From a virus: a DNA stretch of 27,782 bases. This document shows positions 7,323-13,977 of this stretch, piece after piece; the stretch's first letter is position 1, and each line of letters opens with the position of its first letter. The position numbers and the translations under genes were made by a program. Under the pieces are notes generated by a model, which did not search any database, was not told where the DNA came from, and saw only the letters and a list, made by a program, of their open reading frames with translations. The stretch lies in IMG/VR virus record IMGVR_UViG_3300025138_000265, positions 1-27,782 of that record; one strand, 5' to 3'.

Positions 7323-8653
7323 TTATACTGTATGCTTGTGTGAGTATTAGTAACATAATGGATTCCAGTATCAGTACTACTATCAAAAACTACATTCCAT
7401 GAAGATCCATTAAATTGAATAATATCATTTGCGCCTGCTATAAGATCATTTCCAGCACCATCTTGCCATGCGGTTGGACCATCTGTATTTGTACTGGAAC
7501 CTATTGCTCTTAGTATTAAATATCGTTGACCATCTGCATTTGTAGGAAGACCTGCTCCTGGTCCTACTCTTAATGGATTAATAATTTTTGTTACTGCTGG
7601 TAAGTCGTTTGTCGGAATAGTATCAGCATCAACAGTAAATAATAACTTAGTTTGATCACTAGGATGATGTGCAATAGTACCTACAATTTGTCCAGTTCCA
7701 AAGTCGATTCTTACTTGACTTATACCTGACTGTAACTGTCCGTATTGATTAATCACTGCTCTCCAACTAACATCATCGGTGCCAATTTTTACAGGAGGAT
7801 CTAATAACGGATCAGTAGGATCTATTTTATTAGTTGTACTTTCTTGTCTTTCTAATAGTGTTAAAGTAGTACCTAACAATAATATACCATAGTTCATTGG
7901 AGTAAATTTCAATCTAGAACCTAGTACTACATCACTATCTATAATTCCGTCATCGATACTTCCACTTTCGTCGAATATACTAGCAACAATTTTACTAACA
8001 ACTCCAAGTTTTTTAACCTTACTAGGAGGAGATAACCAAATAGGAACAGTAAATTGTAAAGTAGAAACATCAATCGAGTCGTCTGGACCAACTGGAACCG
8101 CTCTATTACTCCAAGTAGTACCCATTAACTCTATATAACTTAAACTTCCCCAGTCTAAGTAATTGTCTGTGCTTTGTATTTCTAAACTTGGATTAAAAAG
8201 TACTAACATCTGCTCTAGTAATTGGAGTTTCTGTGTAGTATTACTAGTCCATACATCGACGTTTATAGTTAAAGTATAAGGAACTGGCATTAACCGTTCT
8301 ATAGTAAATGCATTTCCTTGTTGGTTTGTGTATTCTCCAGTATCTTCGTTATATCTTCTCATACGGATATGACGTTTGTCAACGTGTGACGGATCTTGTC
8401 TTCTTTCTGGATTATATGTAAATTCGTTAATGTAACAACTAATCATTGGTGTAGGAATAATTTTATTCTCACTGTTGTCTCTAATAATACTAGATACCAT
8501 CCTGGTTGCATCTCCGTACTTTACAGGAACCGTTACTAGAGTTGTATTTCCATCTCTATCTTTTCCATATTGGACTTGGAAATTTGAAAAAGCACGGATA
8601 AACTGTAATAGAAACCTTCTTACTTGATTGTCATAGAAAAATTGCTGGGCCAT
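7250..8653 (-). CDS. gp15: Tail sheath stabiliser and completion protein, gp15-like
   Basis: T4 gp15 forms the ring that caps the contracted sheath and joins the tail to the neck. The N-terminus resembles T4 gp15: FFYDNQVRRFLLQFIRAFSN, then VQYGKDRDG and VTVPVKYGD, with T4 having FYNSSFRRY and VPITY at the matching places. The middle has PYTLTINVDVWT and QLLEQMLVLFNPSL, as expected for the gp15 core. At 467 residues it is much longer than T4 gp15 (272); the extra part is mostly the beta-rich C-terminus after about residue 290, ending KAGDWEIVI. Its ATG overlaps the gp14 stop as TAATG (8655-8651 on the minus strand), so the two are translationally coupled. They share the late promoter at 10041-10048. 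Confidence 0.85.
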   Translation of the reverse strand: MAQQFFYDNQVRRFLLQFIRAFSNFQVQYGKDRDGNTTLVTVPVKYGDATRMVSSIIRDNSENKIIPTPMISCYINEFTYNPERRQDPSHVDKRHIRMRRYNEDTGEYTNQQGNAFTIERLMPVPYTLTINVDVWTSNTTQKLQLLEQMLVLFNPSLEIQSTDNYLDWGSLSYIELMGTTWSNRAVPVGPDDSIDVSTLQFTVPIWLSPPSKVKKLGVVSKIVASIFDESGSIDDGIIDSDVVLGSRLKFTPMNYGILLLGTTLTLLERQESTTNKIDPTDPLLDPPVKIGTDDVSWRAVINQYGQLQSGISQVRIDFGTGQIVGTIAHHPSDQTKLLFTVDADTIPTNDLPAVTKIINPLRVGPGAGLPTNADGQRYLILRAIGSSTNTDGPTAWQDGAGNDLIAGANDIIQFNGSSWNVVFDSSTDTGIHYVTNTHTSIQYKWTGSAWVKSYEGEYKAGDWEIVI

Positions 8654-10017
8654 TAAATGTCTTCCTGTATCTCAAGTGCTTTGCTTAATGCTTGACGTTG
8701 GTTAATAACTGTATTATCATCCTGAGTTGTGGTTGCAGTATTATTAATAAATCCTGATGTTAGACTTGTACTCTGTCCTGGAGTTGGATTACTTCTCAAA
8801 TTATCTTCTACTTTGTTCCAGCGATTACCATTATATCTAAAAAGTCTATTAGGTAAAAAGTCTAATCTTAAAACATAATTTCCTTCGGTAGGATCTGAAG
8901 GAAAACTAGTACCCATTGTTATTTCTTCACCATTAGGAGCAAGTCCGTCGCCAACAAGATATCCACTATAAGACTTGCTATTCTCAGGAGTAATTCTTGC
9001 ACTATCTGCAGTTACTAACGTGCTATCAATACTAATTCCTGTTCCTGGAGCATTAATATTTGAAGCATCAGCAGTAACCAATGCAACACTAGCAATTTCA
9101 GTATCAGCAGTAACTAAACTATCAGCAGTAGATATATTACTATCGGCTGCAGTAATAGGACCGTTGTCACTAGTGAGTAAACTATTATCTGTAGTAACTC
9201 CTATATTAGCCGCACCGCTATCAGCAGTAAATCCTTTAGGCTCCTCAGGAGCACCAGTTACTGGATCAGCAGGAACGACATAATACTTACTTGTGTCGTA
9301 TCCGCTCTTAGGAACTTCTACTTCTGCTTGTTCAACTACTTTAGTAGTAATCTCAAGTTCTTTAGTATAGGTACTAAGTAGATCTCTTAGTGTCTTATCT
9401 GTGCTTTCGCCTGTGTTATCATCAAGTTGTATCTTATTAAGTATATCATTATATTCTTGACTGTCTACTAATGGAGTACATTTTACTCTCCATAAATGAG
9501 GCCACCAAGTTGGAGAGTATCCTTCTGCAGGTCTCGATCCTTCTTGTACTACATAATATCTTTTTAGTGCTACTTCTAAACTAGTATCTAAACTATTATA
9601 ATCTTTTAAATGAGGCATTTCTAATACGTCACCACTCATTAATCTACGACCTAATATTCGATCCATATCTGATAGGTGAAAAGTAACAAATAGTGTATCG
9701 TTCTGTAAAAAAAGACCAAACTGACTTAAATCAAAATCCGTGTCAGCGACATTATATATACCTCGTAAGTTATATATGTCAGTTTCGTACTTACGATCTC
9801 TGTTCTCTAAAAATAAGAAATCTTGTATTGCTAAAGGATCATCGGTTGTTGATTGTGGCTGACTTTTATCATCACTAGGACCTTGGTCCAAAACACCTAA
9901 GTACTTATGAACATGAACTCCTGTGCCTCCTACTGTAAATTGTTCTTTAATATTTCTATCAAAAAACTTAAAATCGTTAGTATGTGCACCATCTTTCCAG
10001 AGGCTGAGTCGAGGCAA
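8653..10017 (-). CDS. gp14: Neck protein, gp14-like
   Basis: gp14 forms part of the neck under the portal and joins head to tail. The N-terminus (PRLSLWKDG, NDFKFFDR, VHVHKYLGV) is the form I know from cyanophage gp14. The start is TTG at 10017, with GGAG about nine bases upstream; no in-frame ATG fits. The protein is 454 residues against 256 in T4. A low-complexity insert at residues ~263-342 is rich in repeated TAD/VTAD units (GFTADS, LLTSD, STADSLVTAD, ALVTAD, TLVTAD). It is followed by a beta domain with YVLRLDFLPNRLFRYNGNRW, a motif frequent in marine phage virion proteins. A late promoter and a terminator lie just upstream. It is on the opposite strand from gp13. Confidence 0.85.
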   Translation of the reverse strand: MPRLSLWKDGAHTNDFKFFDRNIKEQFTVGGTGVHVHKYLGVLDQGPSDDKSQPQSTTDDPLAIQDFLFLENRDRKYETDIYNLRGIYNVADTDFDLSQFGLFLQNDTLFVTFHLSDMDRILGRRLMSGDVLEMPHLKDYNSLDTSLEVALKRYYVVQEGSRPAEGYSPTWWPHLWRVKCTPLVDSQEYNDILNKIQLDDNTGESTDKTLRDLLSTYTKELEITTKVVEQAEVEVPKSGYDTSKYYVVPADPVTGAPEEPKGFTADSGAANIGVTTDNSLLTSDNGPITAADSNISTADSLVTADTEIASVALVTADASNINAPGTGISIDSTLVTADSARITPENSKSYSGYLVGDGLAPNGEEITMGTSFPSDPTEGNYVLRLDFLPNRLFRYNGNRWNKVEDNLRSNPTPGQSTSLTSGFINNTATTTQDDNTVINQRQALSKALEIQEDI

Positions 10018-10040
10018 AATATTACTCCTATTCTTTATAC

Positions 10041-10048
10041 TATTTATC
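10041..10048 (-). promoter_or_regulatory. T4-like late promoter GATAAATA for gp14-gp15-Nudix
   Basis: On the minus strand GATAAATA is followed by GTATAAAG and lies 23 bases before the TTG start of gp14 at 10017. It sits immediately downstream of the terminator of the neighbouring minus-strand unit. Confidence 0.75.
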
Positions 10049-10051
10049 GGT

Positions 10052-10080
10052 ATAAAAAAAGACTGCCGAAGCAGTCTTTT
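10052..10080 (-). terminator. Intrinsic terminator with UUCG loop
   Basis: On the minus strand AAAAGACTGC (10080-10071) pairs with GCAGTCTTTT (10066-10057) around a TTCG tetraloop, followed by more T residues down to about 10054. It ends the minus-strand cassette transcript and insulates it from the gp14 late promoter. The A/T symmetry could make it partly bidirectional. Confidence 0.9.
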
Positions 10081-10113
10081 CTTTAGGGGAGGAAATTTTT
10101 TCTAATTAAGTGT

Positions 10114-10269
10114 CTATTTAGACTGTTTTTTATAAACTTTATATGCTTCGATAGTACTATTAGTTTGAGCATACGGGTTACGTTCAATGAAGACTAACAG
10201 TTCTTTCATTGTTAATCCTAAGAATTTACAGTCCTTTTTAAGTACTGTCATTGCACCTTGTAATCCCAT
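10114..10269 (-). CDS. Small protein of unknown function (51 aa)
   Basis: ATG at 10269 overlaps the stop of the upstream gene as TAATG, giving a 51-residue basic, probably helical protein (MGLQGAMTVLKKDCKFLGLT, then MKELLVFIERNP and EAYKVYKKQSK). It has no cysteine pairs, membrane span or known motif that I recognise. The terminator with the UUCG loop follows 33 bases later, so this is the last gene of the minus-strand transcript from the sigma70-like promoter at 10674-10701. Coupling and good boundaries make it a credible gene. A regulator or host-takeover peptide is possible but unsupported. Confidence 0.65.
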   Translation of the reverse strand: MGLQGAMTVLKKDCKFLGLTMKELLVFIERNPYAQTNSTIEAYKVYKKQSK

Positions 10270-10634
10270 TACGCTGCCTCCTGCAAATACGGCTTGCTAA
10301 AACCATTACCAAACTCTATATCAGTGTAGTGACTAACATGAAAGTAATCGCTTTGACTGTCTGACTTATCAAACCAATCTGGACCTTTCATTGCTTCAAG
10401 CAACTCTAACAAGAACTTCTTCTCAACACCATCATAGTGTGTTTCGATATGATAAACATTAACTTGTCTAAAATCATTTGCATGTCTACCAAACTCAAAA
10501 ATACCAGTGCTTATTTTAACACAAAGTACCATATGATTTCTAATACTAATAGAACCTTTACAACCATACTTTTTTAATACTGCTTTGATTGCTGGTGCTA
10601 ACTTTGCTTTTGTTGCTTGACTTACATACGCCAT
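10269..10634 (-). CDS. Conserved-looking protein of unknown function (large-polyvalent-protein domain type)
   Basis: This encodes 121 residues: a basic N-terminus (MAYVSQATKAKLAPAIKAVL), then KKYGCKGSISIRNHMVLCVK, a central beta/His-rich part, and SQSDYFHVSHYTDIEFG near residues 93-109, ending FSKPYLQEAA. The overall pattern (AYVSQ..KAK..PAIK..LKKYG.KGS...NH, then YFxVxxYxDIxxG) is one I recall from small proteins of plasmids and phages. They are grouped with 'large polyvalent protein-associated' domains; I cannot give the exact family. GGAG at minus-strand spacing 7 precedes the ATG. A sigma70-like promoter drives it (-35 at 10696-10701, -10 at 10674-10679). It is likely expressed before the late virion genes around it. 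Confidence 0.75.
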   Translation of the reverse strand: MAYVSQATKAKLAPAIKAVLKKYGCKGSISIRNHMVLCVKISTGIFEFGRHANDFRQVNVYHIETHYDGVEKKFLLELLEAMKGPDWFDKSDSQSDYFHVSHYTDIEFGNGFSKPYLQEAA

Positions 10635-10673
10635 TTGACTCTCCGTTTAATTGCTTGTTTCTAACTATACTTT

Positions 10674-10701
10674 ATAATAGCACATAATACCAAAACGTCA
10701 A
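10674..10701 (-). promoter_or_regulatory. Sigma70-like promoter for minus-strand cassette arm
   Basis: On the minus strand TTGACG (10701-10696) and TATTAT (10679-10674) are separated by 16 bases. They lie 40 bases before the ATG at 10634. Nothing resembling the late NATAAATA box is present here. Confidence 0.7.
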
Positions 10702-10734
10702 CCGTTTTTAAAAAACATTTAAAATAAAAATAGG

Positions 10735-10762
10735 TTGACTGATATCGTATAAGTGTTATAGT
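10735..10762 (+). promoter_or_regulatory. Sigma70-like promoter for plus-strand cassette arm
   Basis: TTGACT (10735-10740) and TATAGT (10757-10762) are separated by 16 bases, 28 bases before the ATG at 10791. The two -35 boxes face away from each other across a 33-base A-rich gap, so this is a divergent promoter pair. Confidence 0.7.
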
Positions 10763-10790
10763 ATGTACATAGTTAGGAAAAGGATAAATT

Positions 10791-10973
10791 ATGATAAGTG
10801 ATTTAACAAACGATATAGAAATGCTAAAGCAAGTTCAAGTATTAATGAAGTGTTCTACTACAAGGAGAACTGCAAATGAAATACTAAGTACTATCATCTA
10901 TGAGAAAACAGATGAAGTGCAACGTACTGAGCAAGGTATGGAAGCCTTGCGTATAGCAATGGAGATAACATAA
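10791..10973 (+). CDS. Small helical protein of unknown function (60 aa)
   Basis: This encodes a 60-residue charged, probably all-helical protein (MISDLTNDIEMLKQVQVLM, then CSTTRRTANEILSTIIYEK and EQGMEALRIAMEIT). There are no metal-binding or membrane motifs. AAAGGA precedes the ATG by eight bases, and a sigma70-like promoter lies directly upstream. It is followed after a single base by the 391-residue gene, so the two form an operon. The size and promoter type fit an early phage regulator or host-interaction protein, but the sequence gives no direct evidence of function. Confidence 0.65.
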   Translation: MISDLTNDIEMLKQVQVLMKCSTTRRTANEILSTIIYEKTDEVQRTEQGMEALRIAMEIT

Positions 10974-10974
10974 A

Positions 10975-12150
10975 ATGGCTACTAAATTATCTGCCCTTAA
11001 AGGCGTAAAACTAATAAAGAAAAAAACTACTACTAGAAAGAAGATGAGTGGTGCTAATGCGTCTCCGAGAGATAGTTACAAAAAATGTACAAACTTTTTT
11101 CATTTTGAAGTAGACAACAAAGAATGTGTTACTATAACAAAAGCACATCTTAAAAAGATATTACCTAAAGAAGATTTTAGAGCAGTTTCTAAGTTACCCG
11201 AATGGACATTTAGTAGACAACATGTCGCGGCATATTGTTGGTGGGTTGAACAAGGGTTAGAAGCAGATGAAAGTTCAACTGAATGGATGACTAATCATTT
11301 TAATGAATGGATTGAAAAAGGTCGTCCTCTTGCCGAAATAGAGAAGAAAGAAGCAGAAGCAAAAAAGAACATATATGTTCCTAATATTCAAGAACGTATC
11401 AGAGATGCCGCTGGAGAAATTATTGCAGAAATAGAAGGTGTTGTTGATGGGTTTATCGACAATCCTAAAGGTTTTAAAAATCCTGACATGGTAAAGATGC
11501 TAAAGAACTTGAATGTTAATCAAGCACATACCAGACACATTATTAACTTTTACCAAGGATCTTTACAAGAATTTAACTTACTAATGAATCCAGTAAAGTT
11601 ATCTGCTAATGCAACAGAACAAGAAAAAGACCTAGCAGAACAGTTTAAAGAAGGGTATGCACATCTGTCAAAAGCAGAGATTAAAAAAGGATACGAACTT
11701 TATAGAGGTATCACTAGTGCATGTGATTTAATTGTACAAGAGAGTAAAGCAAAGAGGAAAACTCGTCAGCCTAAACAATTAACTTCTACAAAACTTGTTT
11801 CAAAACTAAAATATTGTGTATCAGACCCAAAGTATAAGGTAGCAAGTATAAAATCTGAAGACATAATAGGTGCAACAGAGTTATGGGTATTCAATGTTAA
11901 AACTCGTAAACTAGGAATATATGTAGCAGAACAACATGCAACATTACAAGTAAAAGGAACAACTTTGCAGTTCTTTGATGCTAACCAGAGCATCTCTAAA
12001 ACTTTGCGTAAAGCAGAAGATCAACTTAGAGAATTCAATGGCGCAAGTTTATCAAAAAAGAGAAAGTTTATTCCGGGTATTAACGGAGTTGAAACTAAAC
12101 TTAATGGAAGAATGAATACAGACACAGTATTGCTTAAGGTTTCTAAATAA
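10975..12150 (+). CDS. 391-residue protein of unknown function
   Basis: The N-terminus is strongly basic (LKGVKLIKKKTTTRKKMSG, residues 7-25), suggesting nucleic-acid contact. Residues ~35-120 look folded and aromatic-rich (FFHFEVDNKECVTI, AAYCWWVEQGLE, WMTNHFNEWIEKG). A long helical acidic/basic middle follows (EIEKKEAEAKKN ... ERIRDAAGEIIAEIEGVVDGFID). Residues ~255-391 have a lysine-rich hinge (KAKRKTRQPKQL) and then a beta-containing domain (ATELWVFNVKTRKLGIYVAE ... LQFFDANQS ... INGVETKLNGRM). I do not recognise a family. It is expressed from the sigma70-like promoter with the 60-residue gene. Its TAA lies inside the late box of gp13, so it separates an early or middle unit from the late cluster. 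Confidence 0.75.
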   Translation: MATKLSALKGVKLIKKKTTTRKKMSGANASPRDSYKKCTNFFHFEVDNKECVTITKAHLKKILPKEDFRAVSKLPEWTFSRQHVAAYCWWVEQGLEADESSTEWMTNHFNEWIEKGRPLAEIEKKEAEAKKNIYVPNIQERIRDAAGEIIAEIEGVVDGFIDNPKGFKNPDMVKMLKNLNVNQAHTRHIINFYQGSLQEFNLLMNPVKLSANATEQEKDLAEQFKEGYAHLSKAEIKKGYELYRGITSACDLIVQESKAKRKTRQPKQLTSTKLVSKLKYCVSDPKYKVASIKSEDIIGATELWVFNVKTRKLGIYVAEQHATLQVKGTTLQFFDANQSISKTLRKAEDQLREFNGASLSKKRKFIPGINGVETKLNGRMNTDTVLLKVSK

Positions 12151-12153
12151 ATA
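12146..12153 (+). promoter_or_regulatory. T4-like late promoter AATAAATA for gp13
   Basis: AATAAATA followed by CAGTAACAAGG overlaps the stop codon of the previous gene and lies 21 bases before the gp13 ATG. Confidence 0.75.
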
Positions 12154-12174
12154 CAGTAACAAGGAATTTTAAGC

Positions 12175-12930
12175 ATGGCAGATTTAACCACTTTAAGAAA
12201 AGGAATACAAGATTATATATATTTTCGTTTAGGTGGAGATATGGTAGATGTTGAACTAGATCCTAGTCATTACAACATGTGTATTGATCAGGCTCTGCGT
12301 AAGTATAGACAACGAGCAAATAGTAGTGTAGAGAGTAGTTACTTGTTTTTAACTATTGTAGAAAATCAACAAGAGTATGTATTACCCGATGAAGTAAATG
12401 ACGTTAGACAAGTATTTAGACGAAGTGTTGGTAGTGGAGGGTCAGACACAGGCACAAACTTTGAACCATTTGAAGCGGCATTCGTAAACACTTATTTGTT
12501 ACAAGCAGGCAGAGTAGGCGGACAAGCAACTTACGAAATGTACTTTCAATATCAAGAAATGAGTGCTAAAATGTTCGGTGGATTTGTTAATTTTGAATAC
12601 AATTCTGCTACTAAAACTATAACACTATTAAGAAAATTTAATGATAGCGGAGAAAAGGTTATTCTTTGGGTATACAATGATCGACCAGAAAGTAACTTAC
12701 TACAAGATAAACAAACACAACCTTGGATACAAGATTATTCATTAGCATTGGCTAAATTTACATTAGGTGAAGCAAGAAGTAAATTTAGTACTATAGCAGG
12801 ACCACAAGGTGGCACAAGTATGAACGGCGACACTCTAAAAGCCGAAGCCCAAGCAGAGATGCAACAACTAGAGGAAGACTTGAGAAATTATGTTGACGGG
12901 TCAGATCCGTTATCCTTCATAATTGGATAA
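12175..12930 (+). CDS. gp13: Neck protein, gp13-like
   Basis: gp13 makes the upper neck ring that seals the portal after packaging. The 251-residue sequence closely follows marine T4-like gp13: MADLTTLRKGIQDYIYFRLG, MVDVELDPSHYNMCIDQALR, KYRQRANSSVESSYLFL, DVRQVFRRSVG, LGEARSKFSTIAGPQGGTSM and a C-terminus ending DPLSFIIG. T4 gp13 is 309 residues; this shorter length is usual for marine relatives as I recall them. AAGGAA precedes the ATG. A dNMP kinase gene follows after 16 bases and probably shares the late transcript. Its usual partners gp14 and gp15 are about 2 kb upstream on the other strand. Confidence 0.92.
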   Translation: MADLTTLRKGIQDYIYFRLGGDMVDVELDPSHYNMCIDQALRKYRQRANSSVESSYLFLTIVENQQEYVLPDEVNDVRQVFRRSVGSGGSDTGTNFEPFEAAFVNTYLLQAGRVGGQATYEMYFQYQEMSAKMFGGFVNFEYNSATKTITLLRKFNDSGEKVILWVYNDRPESNLLQDKQTQPWIQDYSLALAKFTLGEARSKFSTIAGPQGGTSMNGDTLKAEAQAEMQQLEEDLRNYVDGSDPLSFIIG

Positions 12931-12946
12931 AGTTTTAAAGTAATTT

Positions 12947-13567
12947 ATGATTATCGGAATTGTTGGACTTATAAGTTCAGGTAAAGGAACTGTCGGCGAT
13001 ATGCTTATCGAACAAGACTTTAAGCACGAAAGTTTTGCCTCAAGTCTTAAAGATGCTACTGCTAAGATATTCAATTGGGATAGAGAACTAGTAGAAGGCA
13101 TTACTGATCAAAGTAGAATATGGCGTGAAGCAGAGGATAAATGGTGGGGAGAGAGATTAGGTATCCCTAACTTTACTCCCAGACTAGCACTACAATTAAT
13201 AGGAACAGAAGTATTTAGAAACCATTGGCACCAAGACATTTGGATACTAACTATGGAAAATCGTATTAAAGATGCAACACATAATATAGTAATAACAGAC
13301 GCAAGGTTTCCAAACGAAGTACAAATGATACGCAGACTCGGAGGAAAGATTGTTCGTGTTAAACGAGACGAGGATCCTGAATGGTGGAACTTGGCAGTCA
13401 CTGATCCTGAACAAATGCCAGTTTTGTTTCCTGATGTACATTCTAGTGAATACAGTTGGGCAGAGACCACTCCTGACTATCTAATAACTAATAATGGAAC
13501 AGTTAGTGAATTACAAAACGTGGTTAATGATCTTCTAAAAGATCTCCTTGTACCCACCCAGTCTTAG
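12947..13567 (+). CDS. Deoxynucleoside monophosphate kinase, T4 gp1-like
   Basis: This is likely to phosphorylate dNMPs to dNDPs with ATP, feeding phage DNA synthesis. The P-loop is GLISSGKGT at residues 7-15. Motifs expected for the T4 gp1 family follow: LALQLIGTEVFRNHWHQDIW (T4 has LMQALGTDLIVNNFDRMYWV), a NIVITDARFPNEVQMIRRLG stretch matching the conserved D-x-R segment, VRVKR, and a C-terminal DYLITNNGTVSELQNVVNDL. The length of 206 residues is slightly shorter than T4 gp1 (241). It follows gp13 by 16 bases with weak ribosome-site sequence, so it may be co-translated. Its last 44 bases overlap the convergent HNH-like gene. Confidence 0.88.
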   Translation: MIIGIVGLISSGKGTVGDMLIEQDFKHESFASSLKDATAKIFNWDRELVEGITDQSRIWREAEDKWWGERLGIPNFTPRLALQLIGTEVFRNHWHQDIWILTMENRIKDATHNIVITDARFPNEVQMIRRLGGKIVRVKRDEDPEWWNLAVTDPEQMPVLFPDVHSSEYSWAETTPDYLITNNGTVSELQNVVNDLLKDLLVPTQS

Positions 13568-13865
13568 ACAATTCAAAATTACAGTTTAAACAGACTGTCT
13601 TTAAATTGCTAACACTTATATTCTGTCGGTTCGAATCAATATAAAATACCACTAGTTGTTCTAGCATAGGTGGTTTAATATCACAATGTTCACATGTTTT
13701 CTTTTTTTTATAACCTGCTAACTCCCATCTAGAAGATTTATGTAAAGAAACTTTCTTTTTCTTTCTTCCGCAACTATCACATAGTTTTCTGTAGTAAATC
13801 TTATTCTCTCTGTGATAATTTACTGCAACAGGAGTGGTATTGCATATATAACATAACGGTCTCAT
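13524..13865 (-). CDS. HNH-like multi-CxxC zinc protein
   Basis: This encodes 113 residues with four CxxC pairs: C5/C8, C29/C32, C58/C61 and C92/C95. The C-terminal segment FYIDSNRQN ... NLKTVCLNCNFELSK has the layout of an HNH core (D-x-N, then NL and CxxC), but the expected first histidine is replaced (VVFYID). A catalytically altered HNH domain or purely structural zinc finger is therefore likely. The middle is very basic (GRKKKKVSLHKSSRW). It is antisense in the structural cluster and overlaps the dNMP kinase 3' end by 44 bases. On its strand a late box, AATAAATA, ends five bases before the ATG and there is no close Shine-Dalgarno. It may be a homing-endonuclease relative or DNA-binding accessory. 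Confidence 0.7.
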   Translation of the reverse strand: MRPLCYICNTTPVAVNYHRENKIYYRKLCDSCGRKKKKVSLHKSSRWELAGYKKKKTCEHCDIKPPMLEQLVVFYIDSNRQNISVSNLKTVCLNCNFELSKTGWVQGDLLEDH

Positions 13866-13870
13866 ATATG

Positions 13871-13878
13871 TATTTATT
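13871..13878 (-). promoter_or_regulatory. T4-like late promoter AATAAATA (minus)
   Basis: The minus-strand octamer AATAAATA lies five bases before the ATG at 13865. It would give a leaderless message if the T4 start-site spacing applies. It diverges from the gp18 late box 51 bases away. Confidence 0.6.
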
Positions 13879-13929
13879 TAACGAACCTTTAAAGGGTATG
13901 TAGTTTTTAGGTGGTTTTATTAACTATTG

Positions 13930-13937
13930 GATAAATA
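13930..13937 (+). promoter_or_regulatory. T4-like late promoter GATAAATA for gp18
   Basis: GATAAATA followed by TATTATAAT lies 40 bases before the gp18 ATG at 13978, with an AAGGATGAGG ribosome site between them. Confidence 0.75.
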
Positions 13938-13977
13938 TATTATAATAATATCTTTACATTAAAGGATGAGGAATAAT

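Noticed and set aside
10783-10790. GATAAATT before the ATG at 10791 as a late promoter
   Set aside because: It departs from the invariant final A of the core, overlaps the ribosome-site spacing, and a good sigma70-like promoter lies 20 bases upstream.
13886-13895. Palindrome CCTTTAAAGG between the divergent late boxes as an operator
   Set aside because: It is only 10 bp of mostly A/T sequence in AT-rich DNA, with no second copy found near other promoters.
13966-13977. ATG at 13966 as the gp18 start
   Set aside because: It precedes the GAGG ribosome site; starting at 13978 gives the usual MALVSPGVEV sheath N-terminus with correct spacing.
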